From the NCBI GenBank assembly GCA_038320345.1, contig JBBQED010000001.1, forward strand, positions 1 through 64,000: DNA of 64,000 bases, written 5' to 3'. The translations under genes were made by a program, and so were the position numbers. The DNA comes from JBBQED01 sp038320345. GTDB taxonomy: Bacteria; Bacteroidota; Bacteroidia; AKYH767-A; OLB10. Positions within the stretch are counted from its first letter, which is position 1. Every line of letters starts with the position of its first letter. Positions 28,586 through 37,119 of the stretch are shown here, in pieces. The notes under the pieces are model-generated. The model was not told the DNA's origin. It saw only the letters and a list, made by a program, of their open reading frames with translations, and made no database searches.

Positions 28586-29656
28586 ATGCTCAATATAACG
28601 TTCGCTTGTATTTCTGCTTTTATTATCACCTTCCTGGCGATCCCGTCCATCATTCGCGTTTCTGTTATCAAAAATTTATTTGATGAACCTACAGAAAGAA
28701 AAGCGCATGCCTCCTCGATTCCCACGTTAGGGGGTCTGGCGATCTTTGCTGGAGTTGTATTCTCCTATACTTTCTGGTCTGCAGGTCTGGATTATACCGC
28801 TACCCAGTACATTATCTCCTCTATCATTGTCATGTTCTTCATTGGGATTAAAGATGATATTGTGGAGTTGACCGCACATAAAAAACTCTATGGGCAATTT
28901 TTGTCAGCAACCATTATTGTCCTTTTTGCCAATATTCGAATCACCAGCTTATGTGGAATATTCGGGGTTTATCTGATCCCCTATTGGTTCAGTGTGCTCG
29001 TGAGTATTTTCACTATTTTAGTGATTATCAATGCTTATAATCTTATTGATGGTATCGATGGCTTGGCAGGCGGGATCGGTGCAATCGCTGCATTTACGCT
29101 CGGATTATGGTTTTATAACTACAACCAGATTTCACTTTGTATCCTCGCATTCTCCTTATTTAGCTCCCTACTTGCCTTCTTAGTCTATAATTTTTCACCT
29201 GCCAATATCTTCATGGGAGATACGGGCTCACTTATCGTCGGACTAATCCTCGCCATCTTAACGATTAACTTTATTGAATTAAGTTTTGACGCCCTTCCCT
29301 ATGCTTTCCCCTTCCGTTCGAGTCCTGCAATGGCAATTGCCATCCTGATAATTCCTCTTGCAGATACTTTCAGGATTTTCTTAGTGAGGATGATGAATGG
29401 GCGATCTCCTTTTCAGGCTGATCGTAATCACATTCACCATCAATTACTTGACCTCGGATTGAGCCATCGCGAAGCTTCTTTAACTTTATATCTTGTAAAT
29501 ATTGGCTTTATCCTGATTGCTTTGGCGCTCAGAAATTTTTCTAGCCTTGCATTATTGTACATTTTGTTAGCAATGGCAGTCCTTTTAAGTACTGTTCCTT
29601 TTGTGTTAAAATGGCTAAATAAAGCCAAATCTGTTGATATTAAAGCAGTTAAATAG
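28586..29656 (+). CDS. WecA/TagO-type undecaprenyl-phosphate sugar-1-phosphate transferase
   Basis: 356 residues, polytopic (about ten transmembrane helices). Family motifs: RKAHASSIPTLGGLAIF near residue 35 with its conserved Pro-Thr-x-Gly-Gly; IGIKDDIVEL (the Asp-Asp pair); AYNLIDGIDGLAGGIG; NIFMGDTGSLIVG; and DRNHIHHQLLDLG, the His-rich loop typical of WecA/TagO rather than MraY. Known role: transfers a sugar-1-phosphate (usually GlcNAc-1-P) from UDP-sugar to undecaprenyl phosphate on the cytoplasmic face, starting O-antigen, teichoic-acid-like or exopolysaccharide synthesis. The actual polysaccharide here is unknown. Confidence 0.9.
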   Translation: MLNITFACISAFIITFLAIPSIIRVSVIKNLFDEPTERKAHASSIPTLGGLAIFAGVVFSYTFWSAGLDYTATQYIISSIIVMFFIGIKDDIVELTAHKKLYGQFLSATIIVLFANIRITSLCGIFGVYLIPYWFSVLVSIFTILVIINAYNLIDGIDGLAGGIGAIAAFTLGLWFYNYNQISLCILAFSLFSSLLAFLVYNFSPANIFMGDTGSLIVGLILAILTINFIELSFDALPYAFPFRSSPAMAIAILIIPLADTFRIFLVRMMNGRSPFQADRNHIHHQLLDLGLSHREASLTLYLVNIGFILIALALRNFSSLALLYILLAMAVLLSTVPFVLKWLNKAKSVDIKAVK

Positions 29657-29680
29657 GATTTTTACATCTTATTTTTTCAC

Positions 29681-29710
29681 TTTCCTTTCACTAGGTTCTT
29701 AGTATCTTTG
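29681..29710 (+). promoter_or_regulatory. Promoter (TATCTTTG) about 300 bp upstream of the lytic transglycosylase
   Basis: TATCTTTG (29703-29710) is an exact TAnnTTTG match, with TTTC as a near -33 element 18 bases before it. Transcription would start near 29717, leaving a leader of about 300 nt, or a separate RNA, before the ATG at 30015. Confidence 0.55.
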
Positions 29711-29716
29711 ACCACC

Positions 29717-29950
29717 GCCAAAAAAAGACTGTTCAACCGCAGGTTTCTATATTGGCTGAGCAGCTTTTTTCAGTCCTATTCCTGAATTTCCCTAATATCC
29801 GGCTTATTCATCCGTTTATGTAAGAACTCAGGCAGTTTAGGAGTGGATGAACTGCAACGAAATTGTGTACTTCAACGTATACAATGACTTATGAAGATGA
29901 AAGTCTTGAAAAGTGCTGTGATCAATGCTGTACTTTCCGTAACTTATTTG
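29717..29950 (+). ncRNA. Candidate structured leader or small RNA
   Basis: This stretch of the 358-bp gap (29657-30014) has no open frame but several paired elements. TTCATCC (29807-29813) pairs with GGATGAA (29845-29851). ATTGTGTAC (29862-29870) pairs with GTATACAAT (29877-29885), with one G-U. AAAAAAG/CTTTTTT and GACTG/CAGTC pair near 29725-29785. It follows a strong promoter box. The length would suit a 6S-like RNA or a long regulatory leader, but I could not match a known RNA family. Confidence 0.3.
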
Positions 29951-30014
29951 TTATTTTTATCCGAACTTGATAATTAATTAGAAGGCGTGTAAACAAAACT
30001 CTTAAACCGAAACA

Positions 30015-31688
30015 ATGAATTTAACACGTAAAGTTGGTCTGATTGCACTGTGTGGCTTGCTGGCTGCAGCTCCTCTTACTGAGGTGATTGCCCAGACTCC
30101 CGCACCTGCTACTGCCGCTGAGCAGAATTACGATCCAATCGTTTCTGCCCTCGACAGCCTTGTCACCCTCAACCACGTTGTTCGTTATAATAGCCTGGAA
30201 TCAAATTGCTTTGATAGCAATGTTGGTTGTTCAGGAAATGTTCCGAAATTTTCCGACGAGGAGTACCGTGAAAGAATGAGTTTAATAAACTCTCCTATTC
30301 CACTTTCTTATAATATCTACGTTAAAAACTTCATCGATTTGTATGCAGTAAAAAAACGTGGACTTACACAACGTGCGATGGGGCTTTCCAATCTTTACTT
30401 CCCGATGTACGAAGAAGTAATGGACCGCGAAGGAATTCCATTAGAGTTTAAATATCTGAGTATCGTTGAGTCTGCTTTAAATCCAGTTGCCGTTTCTAAA
30501 ATGGGTGCAACAGGATTATGGCAATTTATGTATGGCACTGGAATCATGTATAATCTGAAAGTAAATTCTTATACTGATGATCGTCGTGATCCTTATAAAG
30601 CTACTGTGGCTGCATGTCAATATTTTAAAGACATGTACAAAATTTATAACGATTGGTTACTGGTAATTGCAGCTTACAACTGCGGAGCAGGAAATGTAAA
30701 TAAAGCCATCAAACGTTCTGGTGGGAAAACAAATTTCTGGGAAATCATGACTTATCTTCCACAGGAAACGCGTGGGTATGTTCCAGCATTTATCGCAGTA
30801 ACATATGTTATGAATTACTCTCGTGAGCATCAGCTTTATCCTGTAAGTCCTGCATATTCGTATTTTGAAGTAGATACTATTCAGATCAATCGTCAAATAA
30901 GTTTTAAAGCATTATCGAATGCTCTCAATATACCTATTGACGTAATTTCTTATCTGAATCCGATTTACAAAAAGAATATTATTCCGGAAGCAGGAATAGC
31001 TTACACCTTGCGTTTGCCTAGTAACAAAATTTCGATGTTTATTGCGAATGAAGAAGCTATCTATTTAGCCTCTGCACCTGCAGCTCGTCCTGTGCTTCCT
31101 GATTATTTTGCTTCTCGTTCTAATGACAATAATGGAGCGCTAGCAGATAATAGCGACAGCAATGATATTGGTACAAAGTATCAAACAATTTCTAAAAAAG
31201 TAAAGAAATCCTATACTGTTAAACGTGGAGAAAATCTTTCGTCTATCGCTGACCGTTATGACATGACTTCAACTGAAATTCGGAAGATGAATCATTTGAA
31301 ATCAGTTCATTTAAAAGCGGGTCAAAAGTTGATGGTTTATACCGTTGTAAAAACAAAAGTAGCGGTGAAAGAACAACCTGTGCTGGTAGCAACATCTAAA
31401 AAAGACAGTGGATCAACTTCAGTAACCGGACAGCCTACTCCTAAGGATTCTGCTCAGGAGTTGACTAATAATGATAGCACACAAGATGATCAAGCAACAA
31501 TAAAAGTAGCCACCGTTGCCGATAAAAAACCTAAGTACATATATCACATGGTTTTACCGGGGGATACGCTTTGGAACATTGCTAAACGTTATGAAGGGGT
31601 AACTGTTGAAATGATAAAAGATATCAATAACCTACGCAACGCGAATATCAAACCGGGTACGCGTTTAAAGGTTATTTTGAATAGCTAA
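30015..31688 (+). CDS. MltD-like lytic transglycosylase with two LysM domains
   Basis: 557 residues. Signal peptide MNLTRKVGLIALCGLLAAAP...IAQ. The SLT (GH23) domain spans about residues 130-270. It has the catalytic Glu152 in SIVESALNP, then GATGLWQFMYGTG, IAAYNCGAGNVNKAI and YLPQETRGYVP. Two LysM domains follow: KKSYTVKRGENLSSIADRY (about 397-442) and YHMVLPGDTLWNIAKRYEG (about 510-555), joined by a Ser/Thr/Asp-rich linker. Known role: cleaves the MurNAc-GlcNAc bond with anhydro-muropeptide formation, LysM binding glycan chains. Probably periplasmic or at the inner face of the outer membrane; no lipobox is seen, unlike E. coli MltD. A promoter lies about 300 bases upstream. Confidence 0.92.
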   Translation: MNLTRKVGLIALCGLLAAAPLTEVIAQTPAPATAAEQNYDPIVSALDSLVTLNHVVRYNSLESNCFDSNVGCSGNVPKFSDEEYRERMSLINSPIPLSYNIYVKNFIDLYAVKKRGLTQRAMGLSNLYFPMYEEVMDREGIPLEFKYLSIVESALNPVAVSKMGATGLWQFMYGTGIMYNLKVNSYTDDRRDPYKATVAACQYFKDMYKIYNDWLLVIAAYNCGAGNVNKAIKRSGGKTNFWEIMTYLPQETRGYVPAFIAVTYVMNYSREHQLYPVSPAYSYFEVDTIQINRQISFKALSNALNIPIDVISYLNPIYKKNIIPEAGIAYTLRLPSNKISMFIANEEAIYLASAPAARPVLPDYFASRSNDNNGALADNSDSNDIGTKYQTISKKVKKSYTVKRGENLSSIADRYDMTSTEIRKMNHLKSVHLKAGQKLMVYTVVKTKVAVKEQPVLVATSKKDSGSTSVTGQPTPKDSAQELTNNDSTQDDQATIKVATVADKKPKYIYHMVLPGDTLWNIAKRYEGVTVEMIKDINNLRNANIKPGTRLKVILNS

Positions 31689-31707
31689 GTAATTCTTTTA
31701 CAGCATC

Positions 31708-31757
31708 CCCGTGGAAAAAAGAGCCTCTTAAATGTTCTTGATCACGGGATTCTGTTT
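31708..31757 (+). terminator. Possible weak terminator after the transglycosylase
   Basis: CCCGTG (31708-31713) pairs with CACGGG (31743-31748), then ATTCTGTTTTT. The loop is long (29 bases), so this is tentative. Confidence 0.3.
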
Positions 31758-31765
31758 TTAAGGCT

Positions 31766-31794
31766 TTTGTTAAATGAAAAAAGAATTATCTTTG
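31766..31794 (+). promoter_or_regulatory. Promoter of tRNA-Gln
   Basis: TTTG (31766-31769), a 17-base spacer, then TATCTTTG (31787-31794). Both boxes match the Bacteroidota sigma-ABfr consensus exactly, and the tRNA starts 19 bases later. Confidence 0.8.
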
Positions 31795-31812
31795 CAGCCG
31801 AAAGTTTAGGAT

Positions 31813-31883
31813 TGACCGATGGTGTAATGGCAACACTTCTGATTTTGATTCAGCCATTCAAGGTTCGAATCCTTGTCGGTCAA
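31813..31883 (+). tRNA. tRNA-Gln (TTG)
   Basis: A 71-base cloverleaf. The acceptor stem TGACCGA (31813-31819) pairs fully with TCGGTCA (31876-31882), with discriminator A at 31883. The anticodon loop carries TTG (31845-31847). The T-arm contains GGTTCGAATCC. CCA is not encoded. A terminator follows directly. Confidence 0.95.
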
Positions 31884-31890
31884 CTTTCCC

Positions 31891-31914
31891 AAAAGCCCTC
31901 TTCTGAGGGCTTTT
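31891..31914. terminator. Bidirectional terminator between tRNA-Gln and rlmF
   Basis: A perfect 10-bp stem, AAAAGCCCTC and GAGGGCTTTT, closed by the tetraloop TTCT. A/T runs on both sides let it serve the tRNA (plus) and the convergent rlmF gene (minus). Confidence 0.85.
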
Positions 31915-32004
31915 GTCGTTTATAGAATCCTACTTGCATTTTTAGTTGTTGAAACGCCGTGCGATTTCAATAGAGAAAAATATCTCCGGAACTAATACTC
32001 CACT

Positions 32005-33000
32005 TTACTTCACTGGAACAATATTCTTCGTTCTGATGTCTTCCCACTTCACCATTTCCTCGGCTGATAAAAAAGTCCATGCAACAATCCTACTGATTTT
32101 TTGTCCCTGAGCCATCTCAATGGTTCTTTGCTGAACGGCACCGACTTTATCCAATGCATCATAAACAGCAGCTAACGTTTCGCTTTTTGAAACTAATGTA
32201 GTAAACCATTTACACTTGAATTTATACTGAACACTTTCTTCAATCAGCTTCTGAATGAAAAGTTTTTCGCCTCCTTTATACCAAAGTTCTGCATGCTGAC
32301 CTCCGAAATTTAAAACAGGATTAGTTATTTTATACTTTCCTTTTTTCGCATTCAGATTCTTGAATTTTTTGAGAGATTGTTCAGCAGCTTCTTTTGCAGA
32401 TGCATGGAAAGGAGGATTACAGATAGTAGCATCGAAATATTCTTCTTTGTGTAATATGCCTCTAAAAAACACATCTGCATCTTTTTGAAGACGAATTAAT
32501 ACGAGCTGTTGTAACCTAGAATTTTTATTTACAATCTGATTCGCCGATTCTACCGACAAAGGATTAATATCGGTACCTACAAACGACCATCCAAATTCGA
32601 CAGCCCCAATAATTGGGTAAATACAATTGGCGCCAACACCAATATCCAGAATACTTATTTTATTTCCTTCTGGAATTTTTCCTGCATTACTTTCTGCTAA
32701 AAGATCACCAATGTAATGGATATAATCCGCTCTTCCGGGAATAGGAGGACATAAAAAATCCTTAGGAATATCCCAATACTGAATTCCGTAGTAGTGAATC
32801 AACAACGCTTTATTCAACGCCTTCACTGCTTTAGGATCTGCGAAATCAATGGAGACTTCACGATAACGATTATAGGCAAGATAATTTTCTAACTCTGGAA
32901 AACTTTCCATTAATTCTCTGAAATCATAGCGGAATCGATGTGGATTACGAGGATGTAATTCTGATTTTTCCTCTTCGTCTTGCATAGTTTTTTCCGCCAT
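32005..33000 (-). CDS. rlmF: 23S rRNA (adenine-1618-N6)-methyltransferase
   Basis: 331 residues from the ATG at 33000. A GTG at 33030 is in frame but only about 7 bases from the predicted transcription start, so it is less likely. Family features: the N-terminal LHPRNPHRFRYDF signature; the AdoMet-binding segment ILDIGVGANCIYPIIG and GTDINPLS; and the N6-adenine methyltransferase motif ICNPPFHAS (Asn-Pro-Pro-Phe). Known role: methylates A1618 of 23S rRNA. It is monocistronic, with its own TATCTTTG box and a shared terminator with tRNA-Gln. Confidence 0.93.
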   Translation of the reverse strand: MAEKTMQDEEEKSELHPRNPHRFRYDFRELMESFPELENYLAYNRYREVSIDFADPKAVKALNKALLIHYYGIQYWDIPKDFLCPPIPGRADYIHYIGDLLAESNAGKIPEGNKISILDIGVGANCIYPIIGAVEFGWSFVGTDINPLSVESANQIVNKNSRLQQLVLIRLQKDADVFFRGILHKEEYFDATICNPPFHASAKEAAEQSLKKFKNLNAKKGKYKITNPVLNFGGQHAELWYKGGEKLFIQKLIEESVQYKFKCKWFTTLVSKSETLAAVYDALDKVGAVQQRTIEMAQGQKISRIVAWTFLSAEEMVKWEDIRTKNIVPVK

Positions 33001-33043
33001 AATCGTGTGATAATACTCGGGTAATTTCACCAGAGTGAGTATA

Positions 33044-33051
33044 CAAAGATA
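33044..33051 (-). promoter_or_regulatory. Promoter -7 box of rlmF
   Basis: On the minus strand TATCTTTG matches TAnnTTTG exactly. The predicted transcription start near 33037 leaves about 37 nt before the ATG at 33000 and disfavours the GTG at 33030. Confidence 0.6.
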
Positions 33052-33105
33052 ATGATTTGAGTCTTGTGAATCAGAAGGCGGATCCTCTTCGTGGGAGACA
33101 CAAAA

Positions 33106-33140
33106 AAAAGGCGCTCCGCAGTTAAGTACGGGCGCCTTTT
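33106..33140 (-). terminator. Terminator of the M43 protease operon
   Basis: Minus-strand reading: AAAAGGCGC pairs with GCGCCTTTT (9 bp), with an inner CCG/CGG pair, followed by more T. It lies about 100 bases after the stop codon at 33238. Confidence 0.8.
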
Positions 33141-33237
33141 AAGTTTCCTGTATATTCTTAATCAATGACTATCCACAATCAAATTAAAAACAACAGGAAG
33201 AAAAATATTAACTTCAATTATAATAACCTCTCGCATT

Positions 33238-34719
33238 TTACTGAACGACTAATTTCTTCACAAGTTTAGCTTCAGTACTTATCACTTCTATAAGATAAAT
33301 TCCCTTCGGTAAATCATTAACTGAAAGTGTAAGTTGTCCTGAATCAGCAAATGCATTAGATGCTTCCATCAACACTTCCCCTAAAGTATTCCTCACTTTA
33401 ATAGCATATTTTAAATTGGAAGATCCATTTATTTTAATTGTCACAGATTCACTTGCGGGATTCGGAAATAATTCCACTGATGGTTGATCACTTATGTATT
33501 TAATTCCTGTAGCTTGTCCACAACCATTCGAGTTTGCCAAACCACTTCTGAATAATGCAATCCCGGCATCTACCCGCTGTTTTTGTCCTTGCGTAAACAT
33601 CATCATACAAGCATCGTCTGTATAATCCATATAATTCATAAACAGATCTCCATTAGGACCGTTGCTACACGTTACATGCGGGAAAATAGGACATCCTCCA
33701 TTTGATGTTTCCTGTGTTGGTGTATCAAAGACTTGATCGTTACCACAGTTTGCATCGCCCCAAATATGCTTCAGATTTAACCAATGTCCGATTTCATGTG
33801 TTGCTATTCTTCCTAAGTCAAAGGGTGCTATTGTTCCTGTTCCAAAATACTTGTAAGAAATAACAACTCCATCTAACTGAGGATTCGTCGCAAGATCTGT
33901 TGGGAACGTAGCGTACCCTAATAATCCGGGAGTAAGGTCACAAACCCAAATATTCAAATAATGCTCAGGATCCCAATTATCATGTCCGCCACTTACACTT
34001 GATTTAGGTTCTGCATTGGGTGAAAAAAATGGCATTGACGTAGAAGTTCTCGTTATGCCATTTGACATAGCTCCATTTGGATCAATCATCGCCAAACAAA
34101 ATTCGATATTCAAATCAGCACCTAATCCTTGATATGCACTAGGTACTTGTGAGAAATCTAGATTCAACTTTCTGAAATCAGCATTGAGTGCGTTAATCTG
34201 AGTAAGAATCTGCAGATCAGAAATATTTTCTGTTGCATTTTTAGAAACCACATGCACCACAACTGGAATTCTCAACAGATTATTTCCTGAAACAGTAGTT
34301 GAAATCAAAGTTATGATCATATCCATGTCAACCTGATTACTTGCACAAGGAAATTCATCCAATAAAATATCATAATCACCTGTTACTGGTGGAACAAAAG
34401 TAATCTTACTCGATCCTCCAGTTGTTCCACAACCATCATCATCATAGGCAACGGGCGTGCCTCCACCGGCAGGATAAATTGTAATTTCAGAATCAAAGGT
34501 TGGTGTACCACATGTACTAATTTCATAGGTAAATCCAGCTTGCATTCCAGTAACACGATTGAAATCACCACCCCATGTTTGCGGTCCAACAATGCTATTT
34601 CCTATAACAGTTGGTGCAGGACCCGTTAAAAAAAGAGTATTGTCATAAATACATTGCGCAAAAGATGATTTATTAAAACTCATTGAGAGCATTATCAGAA
34701 AATATAATTTTGTTTTCAT
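33238..34719 (-). CDS. Secreted M43 (pappalysin-type) zinc metalloprotease with T9SS sorting domain
   Basis: 493 residues. Signal peptide (ends SFNKSSFAQ). Residues about 25-145 resemble a PPC-like beta domain (YDDDGCGTTGGSSKITFVPP). The peptidase domain (about 148-395) has VPVVVHVV at its start, the zinc site HEIGHWLNLKH (His308, Glu309, His312, His318) and the Met-turn region MNYMDYTDDACMMMFTQGQ, all standard for family M43. The last about 80 residues are a T9SS type-A sorting domain (ELFPNPASESVTIKI, GIYLIEV, KLVVQ end). Known role: extracellular proteolysis after T9SS export. Its ATG overlaps the stop of the upstream gene (ATGA), so the two are translationally coupled. The classical pro-segment seen in many M43 proteins is absent here; see that upstream gene. 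Confidence 0.93.
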   Translation of the reverse strand: MKTKLYFLIMLSMSFNKSSFAQCIYDNTLFLTGPAPTVIGNSIVGPQTWGGDFNRVTGMQAGFTYEISTCGTPTFDSEITIYPAGGGTPVAYDDDGCGTTGGSSKITFVPPVTGDYDILLDEFPCASNQVDMDMIITLISTTVSGNNLLRIPVVVHVVSKNATENISDLQILTQINALNADFRKLNLDFSQVPSAYQGLGADLNIEFCLAMIDPNGAMSNGITRTSTSMPFFSPNAEPKSSVSGGHDNWDPEHYLNIWVCDLTPGLLGYATFPTDLATNPQLDGVVISYKYFGTGTIAPFDLGRIATHEIGHWLNLKHIWGDANCGNDQVFDTPTQETSNGGCPIFPHVTCSNGPNGDLFMNYMDYTDDACMMMFTQGQKQRVDAGIALFRSGLANSNGCGQATGIKYISDQPSVELFPNPASESVTIKINGSSNLKYAIKVRNTLGEVLMEASNAFADSGQLTLSVNDLPKGIYLIEVISTEAKLVKKLVVQ

Positions 34720-35141
34720 CGGAACCTATTTTTTAAAGTCGTTTGTGATTTGAATTGATGTGATGCTCTTTTTGCAGCTCTCAGCTCCTGATCATGCTCC
34801 ACATCGTTCGGAATATTCTGGCCGTACAATTTTCCTATGCTCGCTAAATAATTTCGTTTAGCGATGATATAATTAACTTCATCCTGAACTTGATTGCCTG
34901 AGGGAGTGAAGCCAGGTAAAACAGGATATACATCTGTAGCAGGCATACCTTGTGCTTGGATCGGATGCTTAGCAATCCATTGTTGTACTTGCTTTTCATT
35001 TTCTTCAATTCTTTCTTGACGAGATTTATCAAGTGTGTTTAAGTAATTTTCATATTCCGTTACACCGCAATTTCTTTGCTGAGCTTGTGCTGAAAATGTC
35101 AGCAAAAGGGATGTACTAAATAAATAGATAATCTTTTTCAT
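34716..35141 (-). CDS. Small secreted protein resembling a detached M43 protease pro-segment
   Basis: 141 residues with a signal peptide (MKKIIYLFSTSLLLTFSAQAQ). The mature N-terminus reads RNCGVTEYENYLNTLDKS, then RQERIEENEKQVQQWIAKHP. Many bacterial M43 proteases begin their mature precursor with the same kind of pattern (Cys-Gly-Thr, then Arg-x-x-x-Ile-Glu and a Gln-x-Trp/Tyr), from memory. The rest (YIIAKRNYLASIGKLYGQ) is helical and charged, ending KNRFR. It overlaps the protease start by 4 bases. Inference: a separately made inhibitor or chaperone of the protease. It could also be an unrelated small exported protein. Confidence 0.75.
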   Translation of the reverse strand: MKKIIYLFSTSLLLTFSAQAQQRNCGVTEYENYLNTLDKSRQERIEENEKQVQQWIAKHPIQAQGMPATDVYPVLPGFTPSGNQVQDEVNYIIAKRNYLASIGKLYGQNIPNDVEHDQELRAAKRASHQFKSQTTLKNRFR

Positions 35142-35162
35142 AATGCTATTTTGAAATAAGGA

Positions 35163-35711
35163 TTAGTGAGTACGTTTGAGTTCAAACTGTCCAGTAATGG
35201 TAACCGGAAATTGTTGCCCACTGCTACTTTGTTCGATAAACGTAGTAGCGCTCAAAGTGCCTTTTACTACTTTACCAACACTCCCAAAAGAAGTAACAAC
35301 AACAGAACCGACATCAGTAGTACTGTCACACATCAACGAATAAAACTCATTCCCTTGTTGCATAATCATTGCCATTTGGGTATTCGGACTCCACTTATAC
35401 GTGCCAGTGCTATTTCCTGCAATCTGAATGATGGCTAAATCTGTAAGATTTTGTTTCATCGTCAAGTACGTAGAATCTGAATTGTACGCGAAGGCAGTCA
35501 ATTGCAAAGTATCACTGAATTGAAACTTGTAATTGTTAAATGGACCACCATTAATTAGGAAATAATTATTGGCGTAATCTATTCCACCATTATTATTCTG
35601 GCCTCCATTATCTATTGGTTTGGAATCATCATCTTTTTTGCAAGATGAAAAACCGGCAACTGCAATAACTGATAAAACGATCATTGATAAATTTAAGATA
35701 GACTTTTTCAT
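35163..35711 (-). CDS. Small lipoprotein, unknown function
   Basis: 182 residues. Lipoprotein signal with lipobox GFSSC (Cys near residue 24), followed by KKDDDSKPID and an Asn/Gly-rich linker (NGGQNNNGG). The mature domain is beta-rich (YFLINGGPFNNYKFQF, TLQLTAFAYNSDSTYL) and ends in ITGQFELKRTH, which resembles small beta-sandwich lipoproteins of Bacteroidota. No named family recognised. It lies 21 bases upstream of the pro-segment-like gene within the protease operon. Confidence 0.8.
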   Translation of the reverse strand: MKKSILNLSMIVLSVIAVAGFSSCKKDDDSKPIDNGGQNNNGGIDYANNYFLINGGPFNNYKFQFSDTLQLTAFAYNSDSTYLTMKQNLTDLAIIQIAGNSTGTYKWSPNTQMAMIMQQGNEFYSLMCDSTTDVGSVVVTSFGSVGKVVKGTLSATTFIEQSSSGQQFPVTITGQFELKRTH

Positions 35712-35783
35712 TGGTAATTTTTTTAAGTTTGTAGATTAAATTATGAATTATGATTAATTTTTATTTGATTTTAAATTCGAATA

Positions 35784-36626
35784 CTATTTGAGTTCGTTCA
35801 GCCATCCCGAAGCAAATTGTCGAGCGAATGCAGTCACTTCTTTCCCTGCGCGGAATGCCATTTTCCATTCCCTAGATTTTTGCTCGTAAACAGGATTTAC
35901 AAAACAAGATTTATGATAACGTTCGGTTAGTTCCGCAGAAAAATCCACATCTTTAGTAGCGTCGAGAAATTGTTGAAGCCTCTTTTTGATCATAGCAATA
36001 GGATCTTCTGGATAATCCTTTTCCCAAGCAATCATTTTTTCCTGATACTCTTTAAGCTTGGTATCATAAAGTGCTTTCTCACCCATGATCATATATCCAA
36101 CCATTTCTGATGCTGGACTTTCTGCTTCCTTGATCTGCGCTTTAAAAGTCTGAATGCTTTCTTCAAATGTAGGTTTGTACTCCGCCGACATTTTCTGCAT
36201 GGCCTCTTCTGAATTCTTAAGGGCAGTTTTTAAAGAAGTGATATAATCATTGCGCACTTGATCGTCCGTCCTTGATGGTGCAGGCTGCACGGGCTTGAAT
36301 TGCGCTCTCTTTTCTTGATACTCCTTTTTAAAAGCAGGAGAAAGGATATAAATTTTTGTATATTCCAACAAATCTTTTGCAACACTTAAGCGATCTCCGC
36401 TGGCGATATTTTTGATATTTCTAGCAGACCACGTATTTAAATAACCATCCAAAAAGCTATTCTTGATGCTTTCATCGGCTTGTACCTGTTTCAAACCTAG
36501 TTGGATCCATAGTGCTGATTCAGGAATGCTCTTTTTAAAAGAGAACAGTAAAGCAGTAGACAATACAATCATTGTGATAAAAGTGTTGATCCTGAAATTT
36601 GCAGGTTTTAGATATGAATTTTTCAT
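35784..36626 (-). CDS. Exported alpha-helical protein, unknown function
   Basis: 280 residues with an N-terminal hydrophobic segment (TFITMIVLSTALLFSF, about 14-30) that is a signal peptide or membrane anchor. The remainder is strongly helical and charged (KKEYQEKRAQFKPV, NSEEAMQKMSAEYKP, KLKEYQEKMIAWEKDYPEDP), with a single Cys (KSCFVNP). I do not recognise the family, though similar proteins are seen in Bacteroidota. It is the second gene of the protease operon, 19 bases after the lipocalin-like gene. Confidence 0.75.
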   Translation of the reverse strand: MKNSYLKPANFRINTFITMIVLSTALLFSFKKSIPESALWIQLGLKQVQADESIKNSFLDGYLNTWSARNIKNIASGDRLSVAKDLLEYTKIYILSPAFKKEYQEKRAQFKPVQPAPSRTDDQVRNDYITSLKTALKNSEEAMQKMSAEYKPTFEESIQTFKAQIKEAESPASEMVGYMIMGEKALYDTKLKEYQEKMIAWEKDYPEDPIAMIKKRLQQFLDATKDVDFSAELTERYHKSCFVNPVYEQKSREWKMAFRAGKEVTAFARQFASGWLNELK

Positions 36627-36645
36627 GTTTGAATTATTTTAAAAG

Positions 36646-37119
36646 TTAAACTTCTTCCAGAATTAAATCGACTTGCAGATCCTCTGTTCCATAACTGAGC
36701 AGTATTTTATTTATCCCTTCTTCAGAAATTTGCATCGTGAATATTGTTCCATCCTCTTGAATCCAGCTGATCATATCCTTTCCAGAATCAGTTCTCCATG
36801 TACCATTCTGTTGGCGAATCACAGAAACGGAATGAATACTCTTTACTGTTTTATATTCCCATACTTTCCCTTCTGAACTAAAAATAATTTTTTTGTTTCG
36901 CTCTGCTTCCTGAAGAGAATTATACAATTCTGCTTCGAGTTGACCATCTCCATTAATATCTAGTATAGCTGGATAAGTAGTGATGTTTTTAATTTTCCAA
37001 GTTCGGTCAGCAAGCAAAATTTGATTGGATTTTGAATGCATAGAAAGATTACCGTGGTTCTTCATCGATGATAAAGGAGTTACAATTGCAAAAGCAATAA
37101 TTAAATGCTGCGAGTTCAT
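36646..37119 (-). CDS. Small exported lipocalin-like protein
   Basis: 157 residues, ATG at 37119, weak hydrophobic N-terminus (LIIAFAIVTPLSS). The body (RTWKIKNITTYPAILDINGD, IIFSSEGKVWEYKTVK, NGTWRTDSGKDMISWIQEDG) has the strand pattern of small lipocalin-like domains common in Bacteroidota exported proteins. An insert DINGDGQLEAEL looks like a Ca-binding loop. It is the first gene of the five-gene leftward operon and faces the LytS/LytTR genes across a 325-bp intergenic region. Confidence 0.7.
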   Translation of the reverse strand: MNSQHLIIAFAIVTPLSSMKNHGNLSMHSKSNQILLADRTWKIKNITTYPAILDINGDGQLEAELYNSLQEAERNKKIIFSSEGKVWEYKTVKSIHSVSVIRQQNGTWRTDSGKDMISWIQEDGTIFTMQISEEGINKILLSYGTEDLQVDLILEEV

